DNA of 64,000 nucleotides, from NCBI GenBank assembly GCA_964058805.1, contig CAXKVV010000004.1, positions 372,001 through 436,000 on the forward strand, given 5' to 3'. Below, piece after piece: positions 49,505 through 61,600 of the stretch. The notes under the pieces are model-generated. The model worked only from the letters and a program-made list of their open reading frames with translations. It was not told the origin of the DNA and did no database searches. Source of the stretch: Schoenoplectus triqueter. Its lineage: Eukaryota; Streptophyta; Magnoliopsida; Poales; Cyperaceae. The position numbers were made by a program, and so were the translations under genes. Positions within the stretch are counted from its first letter, which is position 1, and the number at the start of each line of letters is the position of its first letter.

Positions 49505-49969
49505 GTTTTCTCCGATGATACACTTGACTCAGAGAGAGGAGCCAAATTAAGAAAAAAAGCAGACGGGAGAGCAAGAATCGGACAAAACACCCCGCACAAA
49601 CTCACAATTCACAAATGTCAATTCGTGATGTCTGTAGCGGTCTGTGTGGCGAGCCTCCGAGAATGGGCTCATTTTGTTTATGGATCTGTTTCACTGTATT
49701 ATGATCCATTTGTAGTGCAAGCCTGGTTAGACCCGCTTTAGGAATTGACAAAATTGATTCAAAATCACTCTCACTCATTGATTTTACATTGAGATTCGTA
49801 TTTTTATTTGTTCAACAAAAAATTATCATCTCTTTACGAATCTCTATGCAAAATCAATGAGCAGGAGAGGCTTTGAACTAAATTTTGGGTTCAAAACCCT
49901 TTGAACCTACTCTGCTCCCGAGAATCTCACAAGCACGTCCAAGAATTGGGGCTGCTTCCATGATACACT
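49505..49969. other. REV3 promoter-side spacer
   Basis: Sequence between the REV3 start codon (49504) and the LTR element. It must hold the REV3 promoter and 5' UTR unless transcription starts inside the LTR. I see no clear TATA box. Confidence 0.5.
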
Positions 49970-52560
49970 TGATAAATAGAATAAATATTATATTTTCATG
50001 TTGAGGTTTAGTCTCGAAAAAATATTTTTTTAGTTTAATTTTAGTATTTTAGGGTTAAAATTGCACAAGTTCGGGGTACTACTGTATTTTGATTTATGTT
50101 TCAGGGAAAAAAAAGAACCCTAGAAGAAAATAGGAGAAAAGACGCAAGTCAGAACCAAAACGGAGGAGATCGGAGCAAGAAATGAAGTAAAAACACAAAC
50201 CAGTTTTTAATTCCGCCAAAACTCAATCAATTCCGGCCAAACTCAATTCAATCCAACATCTAGAAACTTCAATTCCACTGGAATTCAAAAATTCCATCCG
50301 AACTTAAAGTACTGCCAATTTCCAATTCCAGCGGAACCTAGTCAATTCCGACAGAATCTGTGCCATCGATTTTTTATTTTAATTGGTTTCTTTTGCGTCC
50401 TTTGACGCAATTTTAGGTTTTTTTGATACATAGAGACTCTAGATTTGATTGGGAGAGTATCTGGAGGGACTTAAAACTTATTTTTAGAGAGAGAAACTAT
50501 TTTCGGATGGAGAAAGTGAGAAAGATCTAATCTAGAACTTTCTCAAATTGAACTTGTTCTAGTATTCTCTCTCAAGATCGGCACATCCGACCATGTATTA
50601 TGGGAACCTTTTGAGAATTTCGCTAAGCATGTCTTAAACACTTGGAATAACTATGATGCAGTCACGGGCCACAAAATGAAGATAAAAAGAGCAACATGAG
50701 TCGAGTTGACAACCCTCCAACCGAACGATGCAATATCTACATGAAGAGAAGATGGGAGAAAAAATGGTGTTTACGCTAGTCGATGCACTGCAACGTGAAA
50801 ATCACCGAAGCAAAGTTGGGCTCACGACGTTAAACTAAACGCTTCTTGGGAGACAACCCAAGTGTCACTCTGTGAGTATCTTTTTTACCATTTTTTGTGT
50901 ATGATTAAAGCATTGAGGTCAATGCTTAGTTTAAGCTTGGGGGATGGGGTATTTGAGATTATATCTAGGACTTGCATTCATGGCATATAGTTGAATATTA
51001 GATATTAATGTAATTACATATAGAGTTTGCATTAGATAGCATTTAGAGGTGATATAGGACTTTTAGGGGTAATTTAAAAAAAATCTGGAATGAGAAATTT
51101 AATGAATAAAGGCATGTGATTTCGTAAGGGTTCTTAGAAGGCACATTTTTAAAGTTATTAATGCTTAAATCAGGCAAAAAAGGACAATTTTGAAAGAGAT
51201 AATTTGGCAGAGGGTTTGTTAGTATTTTTGAGAGTTAAATGTGAAAAAAATTATGATTTTGACAAATAATCCATTTTTTCGGAAAATTTTCTTTTATCAC
51301 CCTCCAATGAGTTTTACATTATTTCATTTTTTTCTTTTAGTTCTTTTATTTAATTTTAGTTGGTTAAAGAGTTACTCATTGTTGTTGTGTGGAAAAAAAA
51401 TTTGAGTTGATTGACACTCTGCTGATTTAATTAAGTTATGAGTGAATGTATGCAATATACACCTTGAACAGTCTGGATAAATCACGCCAATTGTATATTG
51501 TTCCAGTACAAGACAAGGACAAGATCACTCGATAAAAAATATATATATTTGTGTACGCTTCTACTTTGTTGCAAATAGAGCCCAATGTACATTCTATTCT
51601 CCATCTTTATTCCTTTTTCTTTCGAGAAATAAACCGGTCATTTGATAAAATTATAAAGGATTTCATATTTAGATTTTGAAAGTCGTATGAACCTCATGTC
51701 TGATTATTTTTGCCAAGAAAGTCTAATGTGCTTGTGAATTTTAAATCATTAAAATGGACTCGATAACTTTTTAAATATGCCTTATGAAAAGTAAAGATAC
51801 ATGTCTTTGATTGTTGAATTTTTTTTATTCCAATTAATTTTTCAGAATTATTGCATTAGGTCTTGTTTAGATAAGAATTGAGCTACGAGGTCAGATCAAA
51901 ATCTGAGTTTGAGACTTGCTTGAGGGCAAGCAAGAATCAAGCTTGGGGGAATTTGATAAATTGATAAAATGTTATATTTTAGTTGAGGTTTAGTCTTGAA
52001 AAAATATTCTTTTAGTTTAATTTTAGTATTTTTTAGGGTTAAAATTACACAAGTTTGAGGTACTACTACTGTATTTTGATTTATGTTTCAGGGAAAGAAG
52101 AGAACCCCAGAAGAAAATAGGAGAAAAGACGCAAGTCGGAGCCAAAATGGAGGAGATCGGAGCAAAGAATGAAGTAAAAACACAAATCAGTTTTTAATTT
52201 CGTTGGAGCTCAATCAATTCCGCTCGAACTCAATTCAATCCAACATCCAGAAACTTCAATTCCACCGAAATTCAAAAATTCCAGCCGAACTTAAAGTACT
52301 GCCAATTCCCCAGTTTCTAATTTCGGCGGAACCCAGTCAATTCTGGCCGAATCTGTGTCGTCGATTTTTTATTTTAATTAGTTTTTTTTTGCGTCATTTA
52401 GGGGAATTTTAGGTTTTTTTGATATATAGAGACCCTAGATTTGATTGGGAGAGTGTTCGAAGAGACTTAGGACTTATTTTTAGAGAGAGAGATTATTCTT
52501 GGAAGGAGAAATAATGAGAAAGATCAAGAGAAACTGGAGATTCTGAGTGTAATTCTTTCT
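49970..52560 (+). mobile_element. Gypsy-like LTR element lacking coding capacity
   Basis: Two direct repeats, from about 49970 and from about 51954, each starting TGATAAAT, share about 90% identity by eye over some 570 bp (both contain GGAAAAAAAAGAACCC-type and AATTCAATCCAACATC words). A polypurine tract, AGCTTGGGGGA, directly precedes the right copy. The interior contains CTTCTTGGGAGACAACCCAAG-like sequence, common near the 3' end of plant gypsy elements, but no gag or pol. Homology of the left repeat stops near 50530, while the right repeat may run on past 52560, so the left LTR and most of the interior were deleted. The true right end is not fixed. Confidence 0.75.
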
Positions 52561-53570
52561 ATGTTTGTTTTCTTCTTTCTTTCTTTAGTTACAATGAATT
52601 TTCATAGATTTTTCTCCATAATTAGAGAGTAATCTTTTGCCTAGGATTTGGCATGTCACTAGAAACTTTATGCAATTAATTATACTTGTCTGTTCGTTTG
52701 TTCTTAATTTTTGTGAATTATTTTTGTGATTGAACTATTATTGTGCTTGAACAGAATTATTTAGTATTTATATTAGTAATCCGTTTAGGATTAGAAACCC
52801 TAAGTAGCGTAGATTTTTGAAATACAAATTGATATTAGGATGTGCACATATTTGAAAAGAATATTCAGATTTCTAACTAAAATCTGAAAGTTCAAAGATA
52901 TCTTAAATTATATAATTTGTTTAAGTATGTATTTATATTTTGCTGAAATCTCTTTTTTCCGATCGCTCCACCTCTGCTGACAAAATCTTAGCCCTAAATA
53001 ATAGATCGTACTTTATTTTGTTGGTTATTTTTTTCTGTTATTAAAAATTAGTATGTTTATGTCTTGTTAGTAAGTTATCATGATTATTTATTTCAATTTT
53101 AAATGAATATTTCTGGTTCAGCAATTGACATCAATATTTTGACGCTTTGAATAGCATTCAATATTTTATATTTAATTTACTTTGTTATTATTAATTTTAG
53201 GTTAGTTGTTTTCATATTGATTTTCATCTCACAGTTTCAATATTCTGTTGCACAATGAAATGCGCACATCCACCTATCTCACATCATGCCCAGATCATAG
53301 GAGCAATTTAAATGTTCATTTTTTTTGGCAAGTTTTGGCAAACTATCAGTAAGTGTTAATACTGATTGTGCATTATTAATTTTGACAAACTCTATTTATT
53401 GCACAAAATTACCTACCAATGATTTTCACAGATATATATGCTCAGATTAATATCAGAACATTCATACAACTTACAATAGTCTTTCAAAGTAACACACTTA
53501 GAAGGTGAGATTTTAACAACAATCCTTAATATATTCTTATAAAGTTAAAGAGATATGTAACCAAAGGTAA
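52561..53570. other. AT-rich spacer, possibly the end of the LTR element
   Basis: The right LTR may continue into this stretch; its end could not be recognised because the left LTR is truncated. No gene supported. Confidence 0.4.
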
Positions 53571-54584
53571 CTACTGCAGAGTAATTAGCTTTTCTTCTTC
53601 TAGTAATGTGTATAAAATTTCATCGTAATCGATAATTTTGTCATTCAATTTCATTATTTTGTAGCGTTCGTTGGTGCATGCATATTCCTTAGTAATGTAA
53701 ATAGTTGATTCCTCATCATCCTCAAAGCAAATTATCATTGTGGGTGGTATCTTCTCCATATCATGACAATTAATTATCAAACGTACTGCTCTAATGTATG
53801 ATTCTTGATTTTGGAATTTGCACTTGTACAACATGCCGAATTGACTAACCACGAACTCCAAACATTCAAAGTTATAGTTCTCAACAAGTAGACCCATTAT
53901 CTTTAACCACACCTATTAAATAACAAATGTAAATCATAAGTGTTGTAGATGCAAGGTAGAAGCTTTTGTTCAGGAAAGTACATACTACATTTAAGAGAAT
54001 AGATAGCAACAACAATCTTTCAATCTCCAAGTAAATTTTTGCCAGTACCTAACACGATATTTAACTGTCGTTATTCACTTGATTAACATTACCATTTTTT
54101 TAAGGGCCTCAAGAGACAATAAATAGCAACATAAATCATAGAATGGTGATGAAATTTTTACTAGTATATTACAGTGCATTTTACTTATTGAATTCATGTA
54201 GTCTATTTTGCCATCCAGAGACTTCAGAAAGCAATTTAATTATTTGATGGTGCTCAACACATTTGATTATTTCAGTGTTATTTTTTTATTAATCATAAGT
54301 AGTATCATATTATAACGTACCTTCATGGAACAAGGTTTTTTTATGGTTGTTTCGTGTGGCCTCCAAGGCGTCAAATGGATTATTGCATCACCAATTTGTA
54401 TAGTCTGATTAATCTCTAAAAAACTGCCTCCGATGAATCTATCAGGAAATGTAATAAGAAAGTATCTGCTACTATAATGCTTCCAAGTAAACACTGTTGT
54501 GCTCATGCCCAAATCCTTGGCAATGAAATCCAGAAAAGGTGTGGATGTAAATGTGTGCCTCATGCTCTCTTTCGACCACCACAT
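53571..54584 (-). CDS. Small DUF4283-like protein, function unknown
   Basis: Two minus-strand exons, 54584-54321 and 53912-53571, joined by a canonical intron (AAG|GTACG ... TTAATAG|GTGTGG), encode 201 residues. The pattern FLITFPD, then HLTPWRP, then KVWLKIMGLL resembles the DUF4283 domain, found in many plant proteins related to LINE-type retroelements (usually FLVRF, then W-P, then VWVRLPGLP). No zinc knuckle or reverse transcriptase follows. An acidic ICFEDDEES stretch lies in the C-terminal half. The first Met is uncertain: a frame at 54969-54763 could supply an upstream exon. It may be a domesticated retroelement fragment or a pseudogene. Confidence 0.55.
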
Positions 54585-55078
54585 GCACCGATTTATGTAA
54601 TATATTTGTTAATTTCTGAGTTGTTTTGAATCCTTCTTGGCACATAAACCTTTGACATTGCAATGACGATCAATCTTGTTTCTTGCATTTCCATCTTTAA
54701 CCCTGCCAGCATTTCTTTGTAGGTTAAGTAGAGTTTGATTGCTCTTCACAACAAACGTTATGTTATATATATAAATCTCTATGCATCTCAGCGGGATATT
54801 TTTTAAATTTCAAATTTTGAATCACATAGTTCACACCAGGGAATTTTTGGAACGAAGCCCATATTTTTTCATTCTTGATCCAGTCTAATTCAAAATTTGA
54901 ATTAGAACACAGCCTATTGTTTGCGATCCCAAACCTTGTTATTTTGCGTTCTTTATTCTTCATATCCATTGAAAACCTTTTTTTTTCTTTCTATTCTGAG
55001 CTCAAAACTTGTCATTAATATTACTTTTTAGTTAGGCTGCCCGTAATGACATTTATTGTCGGTTCTAGCCCATATGGA
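54585..55078. other. Upstream region of the DUF4283-like gene
   Basis: Contains a 68-codon minus-strand frame (54969-54763, MDMKNKERKITRFG...) that could be an upstream exon, but I cannot join it with confidence. Otherwise unannotated. Confidence 0.4.
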
Positions 55079-55417
55079 CAGTGGCGGATCCATATAAGCC
55101 AGGGGGTACAAGTGTTACCCCCTGGAAAATTAAAAACTAATAGAATAAAGAGTAATAGATCCACTAAGTCATACCCTGAAAATTTTTTGTGTTACCCTCT
55201 GGAGTCTGAACTCTGGATTGGTCTTGGACTCTTGGACTCTGAATTGGTCTTTACCCTCTAGTTTTGAGTTCTAAAGATTAATGTTGAACTTTTTTTTGAC
55301 TTATTAGAAATGCATGTTGAAATTTTTTTTATACTGATAAGTTAATGGGTTTCAATCCGCTAAGATATTCAATCCGATTGAGGCTACACCCTGAAAAAAT
55401 TCCCGGCTCCGCCCCTA
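55079..55417. mobile_element. hAT-type MITE
   Basis: 339 bp with inverted ends CAGTGGCGGA (55079) and TCCGCCCCTA (ending 55417), flanked by a perfect 8-bp duplication, CATATGGA, at 55071-55078 and 55418-55425. The 8-bp duplication and C/TAGTGGCGGA ends fit the hAT superfamily. The subterminal GGGGGT/ACCCCC runs also form an inverted pair. Non-coding. Confidence 0.88.
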
Positions 55418-55425
55418 CATATGGA

Positions 55426-56504
55426 ACAGAATCAGGCCGAAGAAATATTAAAATAATGATGTCAGCACATTATATAGTGCGGGGGGCAAATGTAGGGATA
55501 TTATATCACTCCTCTTTTTTATTTTGACTGAACAAAACTGCTCTTTTTTTTTTCTTCATCATCTTCTCTTCTCGGTCTCCTCATCAAATTAAGTTATTTC
55601 CTTACTCCTTGGTATTTAAAGTTGCTTGCTTATTCTATTCTCTTCTCCACTCCTTCACGTTGTTGTTGCCTCATCTTGCTCATTTCCATTGCTTCTTGTA
55701 TCAACTACTATGGAGAAGAGATCCTCCCTAACGACTAGGTCTTTTTTTGTTGGTATAGATTTCAAATTATAATTTAACTTGACAATCATTTATTTGACGT
55801 ACGTGCTTGCCTTATTTTGTTGTTTTATCTCATTTGTTATTGTTACTCATTTGCTTTATTATGTGAATCTCTTGTTTATGTGCTTGAGTCTGGTATGGTT
55901 TGTGCACGTATGTTGTTATCTAGTACCAATTTGTTATTGTCCTCTTAAATTAGCTAATGGAAGAGAAGACTTTAAAAAATTATGTTATTGTTCTTGATAA
56001 ATTGCAGTTAATTTTAGGTTCGGTTATCAATTGTTATGTGATTTATGGCATTCTTCAATCAAGTTTCATATACTTGTGATAATCAGGTATGTGTCATTCT
56101 GCCCTTTGAGGCAGAATGGGATTCTTCTATCATTAGAGTTGTTCAATTTATGGTACAGTAAGATGCATATACAATGATCATGCAGGATGAGTTAGTATGA
56201 TTTTCTCCTTGGTCGGTATGTGTTTTCTCTGCAAAAATGATCTCGTATAATGACTTGTAGTGCTTGAATCTCTTTAGTTAATCTATTCCGTATTTGATCT
56301 TTTTAACAATTACTTGCATGATTTAATCTTTAAATTGATTGTTTGTATGTTTGAACTATAATGAGTGCTTGTTGTATGATTTACTTTAGAAATTATATTA
56401 GATTATTCAAATGTTTTGCTATAATTTACGACCTTGAATGATAAAATTTAGGTTTGCACTCAAAGTCTAGTGATAAATTTGTAACTTAAGTGATTATATC
56501 TAGA
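55426..56504. other. Intergenic spacer
   Basis: CT-rich then AT-rich DNA. A stretch at 55540-55740 looks leader-like (CT-rich, with ATG at 55710 opening MEKRSSLTT before a stop), but no gene can be followed. No features beyond that. Confidence 0.45.
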
Positions 56505-56892
56505 AGCCTGTTTATAATTTTCAGATTATGAAATTAATAAATATTATTAAATATGATCGGAATAAATCAATTTACTTGACCATCTAAATAAATAAATAAA
56601 ATTTACCAAAAACGCTAATTAAGATAATACTTAAAAACACTCTATGATACGAAATATTTTTTTTCCAGAAAGAATCTGCCATAAGAGATTACATTATCCT
56701 CATCTTTCAAAGAGCGTAAAATGATAATGATTGTTAAGTATTTCGTACCATAAAGTATTGTTAAGTACTATATGTAATTAGCAATTCTGATAAATTTTAT
56801 TAATTTATTTAGATGGTCAAGATTAATTGATTTACTCCTATCATCTTTAATAATATTTATAAATTTCATAATTCAACAATTATAAACAGGCT
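56505..56892. mobile_element. Foldback MITE
   Basis: 388-bp element whose two halves are near-complete reverse complements: ends AGCCTGTTTATAATT (56505) and AATTATAAACAGGCT (56892), followed by arms of over 130 bp each that share AAATCAATT, GACCATCTAAATAAAT and ACGAAATA. The loop is about 60 bp. A target duplication is not clear. Non-coding. Confidence 0.78.
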
Positions 56893-57545
56893 AAATTTTC
56901 TATATTAACAAACATATTTATATTATTAATTTATTGACAGACGAAATTGAATATTTTATCCATTTAAAAAGTTGAATATAGAAATAAAATTAAAGTTGTT
57001 GATTGTTTAACAGTTGCCTAATCGGCTTTTGGTGATAAAAATAAAGACTATGGGCAAATAATTTTTTAGGATCTTCGACGAATAATTTTACTAAACTAGA
57101 GAATTCAAAATGTGTCTTGTATTATCATTTCAGGAGTCTATTGTATTGTTATGTTTGAAGTCCAATAAAAGTATACGAATAATTAAGAAAAAGAATACAG
57201 ATTTTGGCTTCCACAAACAAAATTCCAATGGATCCGGTAAATATTTTACTCTCTCTCTAAGTCTATGTCCGACATTAGTTTTGCCTTCCGGGGTCCGAAA
57301 ATTATTTTGTCCTATTTCTATGATTTAAATTCCGTCAAGGTTATATTTATGATTTTCTATTTTCTGTTTCTTATTAATAAAAATATGGGGGCATTGAAGG
57401 TTCGCTGTGAATCCATGACAAATTAACTTATCTTATCCTATGACTTATGTCCGACAAAACCCGCTAGTAGACTCATTACAGTTTATTTTGGAATTATAAA
57501 ATTTAAAATAATTAATAAGCAAATACGAAGATGGCTATTTTTAAT

Positions 57546-57908
57546 GGGTGGGAGTACTTAGATAATAAATTATTTTGATAATTTTGACAATAAATTTATA
57601 AAAAATATAAATATAAATAAAAAAATATAAATATTTTTTTACTTATAAATTGATAGTGTTTTAAATTTTCTATAATTTAATTATCATTTAATAATTCATT
57701 AAAGACCATCATAATTTTATATAATTTGCAATGATTACAATTAATGATCTTTGATGAATTATTAAATGATAATGAAATTACATAAAATTTAAAACACTAT
57801 CAAATAAAAGAAATTATTTATGAACTTTTTCGTTTCTAAATTTTTTATATTTATTTAAAATTCATTATCAAAATTATTAAAATAATTTATTATCAAGGGA
57901 TCCCATCC
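57546..57908. mobile_element. Foldback MITE, GGATGGGATCC family
   Basis: 363 bp, starting GGGTGGGAGTACTT and ending AAGGGATCCCATCC, with arms of about 65 bp containing GATAATAAATTATTTT and related complement. A second internal inverted pair (ATTTAATTATCATTTAAT against its complement) lies in the middle. Relatives lie at 15490-15526 (end fragment) and 59156-59546. Confidence 0.75.
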
Positions 57909-58600
57909 TTTTATAATGACTAATTTCGAAAAATATAATATGTAATTTGTAATTAGTAATTACAAAAACGGTTCTCCTTCGCTTTCCCTTTGTAAAAAAA
58001 AACTCTTATCTTTCTAGAGTTGTCCTGGATGTTACTCGCCTAGAGGAGGCATCTAGCTTCCAGCCAGGTGGCACTGCAAGCCATTGCACGAAGTCGTAAT
58101 CCGTCTCCAGTAACGTGTTTATTATTCAATTAACTTGAAAACTAAAAAAAATGCATAAAAGTAAAAGTCCGTGTGCATTAATTCCTCCGTCTGTCCCTTG
58201 CAGCTAGGTCCACCTATTTTCTCTGGTATTTTTCCGTTGTTTGTTTCTCTTTCTCTTAGCACATTCATTTACTCGTTTGTTTTATTTTAGTTTCTTCCCC
58301 CAATTTAAGTAATCGGGTCTCGGAACTTTTGTTTCACTCTTTTTGTACTTTGATGCGACTTCCTTTTCTCTACTTCAAGGAACGTTTTGTTAACACCCTC
58401 CCATAAAGCTCTCTATTTCTGACTCACATCTTTCTCTCTGGTAGAGGGAGAAAGAAAAGATCAAACGAAAACAACCATTTTCTCCTCTATCCGATCCATG
58501 GATATTTTCAAGCTTTAATGGTCGAAGGGAGGGGGGGGGGGTGAAAGACCAAAGATTGTTATCATTTCTGTTTGATTATTTTTCACATTTTTTTTTTGCA
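57909..58600. other. Upstream region of the PBL27-like kinase
   Basis: Probable promoter and 5' UTR. CT-rich blocks (58180-58480) precede the start codon at 58601, and a short G-rich homopolymer tract lies near 58530-58542. No other gene seen. Confidence 0.5.
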
Positions 58601-61600
58601 ATGAGTTGCTTCCCTTGTTCCGGATCGTCGGCCAGTGAAGAGAAGCCTAGTGCGGTAAAAGACTCGCAAAGGGCAAGAACATCCTCAGGTCAAATTCTGT
58701 TTATTTTTAGTATTTCGAGCTGACTCCATCCTACTTTTTATTGAGGTTGTTGGTGCTTTTTGGCAAAATTGTACTGCTCAGCAGTTATTGTCTTCTTCTT
58801 TTTTGATTTATAATTGATTACTTCAAATTTCCCCTCAGAATGAACTCCCGATTAGCTAAAATAGAACGCTTAAACCATTTGCACCCTTGACAGTATCTCC
58901 GATATCATCTAGATTCGGATTGTCATATACCCTCTGATTTTGGTTTATCAGAGTGGATTCTGTCTAGCCTTGCACTTGGATTTAATATCCAAAATGTCTT
59001 GTTGCAACACTAGAGCTGCTAAGCAGGTTAAATTAAGTGAATACTGACCACAAGCAATACTGCTAAACAGGTTAAATTAGAATACTGACCAAAAGCATGC
59101 CTTAGCAGCATGTTCTGCCAAACATGCTGCTAACGCATGAATTTTTATATATAAAGGTGTGGTATCATTTGACAATCTTGACAATGACACTCTAAATAAA
59201 TTGAAGAAAAATCTTAAAAAAAAAACTTTTATAGACATATTCTTCAATTTATAGATTGATGATGTTTCACATTCCATACAATTTAGTTATCTTTGATATT
59301 CCATCAAAGACCATCAAAATTTTGTAGAATTTGCTATGGTTGCAATTTAATGGTCTCTTATGGATCTATCAACAACAACAACAAAGCCTTTAATCTCTAT
59401 CAAACATTAGATTTGAAACACCGTCAATCTATAAGTTTTAGAATATATTATAACCTTTTTTTTCTATTTTTGAGATTTGTTTTGGAATTTATTTAGAGTG
59501 TCATTGTCAAGATTGTAAATAACCCATTGTCAAGTGATCCCTCCCCATATATACAATAACCTAGTGTCTTCCTTTCTCATTTGCGGAAGTATGCATCTAC
59601 CATTTCTCACCACTTCTATGCAAATGAGGGAGGAAAGAAGGCTATTGAACTTGTGAGAAGTTATACAGGAGGCGAATATTCCACATTTTTTGAGGGGGTA
59701 TGAAGTATATTTCTTTAACTCTCACCATGCACATTTTGTGGGGGCATATACATGACATTATTCTTGTGTTTGAGATTATTCCTATGTTGTCTTTTCTTCT
59801 ACCGACTGATCCATAATCAAATTTCTTGCACTACATAGAGAAATTGAAAAGGGAACAATCATTGCCAAGGAAAGATGGAACCACTGACCATATTGCAGCA
59901 CAAGTATTCACCTTCCGTGAGCTGGCAACCGCCACAAGAAATTTTAAAAAAGATTGTCTTTTAGGTGAAGGAGGTTTTGGTCGTGTCTATAAAGGCCGTT
60001 TGGAGTCAGGACAGGTTGGCATCTCATTTGTCAGCCTACTGTTTCTTTGATTTATACCAAAAAATCATGATATTTTTTGACGATTGCGTGCAGCTTTGCA
60101 TTTTTTTCTTTTTTATATTTTGGCATAAAATACTGGACTACAATTTGGATTTGGTATTAATATATGATGGGGGCATGTCAATGCAGTAAGACCTTTGTTC
60201 TCCTTTTTTAGACATCTTGCATCCAATGATAGACCAATTAACCTATACTGTTTATACAAAAAGTTATTTGTAACAAGGAGTACTGTCCCACATGGTTTTG
60301 TCATATACCTAGATAGTACAACCTTGCCCGAGGGCTGATACCTTTGTAGATGTCACACTTTTCTTAGTAGTATCTATTTACCTTTATGTGGTCTTAGATT
60401 TTATTTTTCTTCTTGTTCTGGTTTGAAATCACAAGCTGAAAAATCTCCTTTTAGGTCGTGGCTGTGAAGCAACTGGATAGAAATGGACTTCAAGGAAATC
60501 GCGAGTTTCTGGTGGAAGTGTTAATGCTTAGCCTTTTGCACCACCATAATCTGGTTAATCTTATTGGTTATTGTGCTGATGGTGACCAAAGGCTCTTAGT
60601 TTACGAGTTTATGCCATTGGGATCCCTTGAGAATCATCTTCATGGTACTGTCTGACACATTTCTGTATGTCATTTTTTTTTTAAAGTGGTAGGTCATTTC
60701 TGTATGTCATTTTTATCTTTAACTTGCATTTATTGTTGAATGCTGAGCACTTGCAAGTTCCGCATGCTTTACACTTAAGAAGATCGACATGTTTTACTTA
60801 AAATGACACACAGTTCTCACAAAATAGGATATCACGCCCCCTACAAACATACAAATAATGTAAATATCCGTTATACCCTGATTTACCCTTTTTATCCACG
60901 TATTAGGTGCTTAATTTTCTGTGTGTTGTTATTGTGTTTGTTGGTACACGAGGGCTGCTTGTGAAAACACCATTTTTTCATATATGTGCATATTGTGAGT
61001 GATATTGTGGTACATCTACTTTCAAACAGACCTTCCTCCTGACAAGGAGCCACTTGACTGGAACACTCGCATGAAAATTGCCGCTGGTGCGGCGAAGGGC
61101 CTTGAGTACCTCCACGACAAAGCAAGCCCGCCTGTAATCTACCGAGACTTCAAATCATCTAACATCCTACTCGACCATGGTTTCATGCCGAAGCTATCAG
61201 ACTTTGGCCTTGCAAAGCTGGGCCCTGTTGGTGACAACACTCATGTGTCAACCCGTGTCATGGGGACATATGGTTATTGTGCACCGGAGTATGCCATGAC
61301 GGGACAACTGACTGTTAAATCAGATGTGTATAGTTTCGGTGTGGTGTTTCTGGAGCTCATTACAGGAAGAAAGGCAATTGACAGCACACAGCCTGTTGGA
61401 GAACAAAATTTGGTTGCATGGGTCAGTTTTCTACCTTTTATTTTATTATCTGGACACTACTAGTGCCATGTCAATATCAGATGGTACACACTACTTACAG
61501 TAAAGCATTTTGTTCTTGCCATCAAAACAACACACAGTTGAGCATGTTTGACACAATAATTGCTTTTTTTTTATCCTTGCAACCTTACAAAATTGTGTGT

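Noticed and set aside
55710..55740. Possible start of a gene (MEKRSSLTT)
   Set aside because: The frame ends at once and no downstream exon with a recognisable family could be joined.
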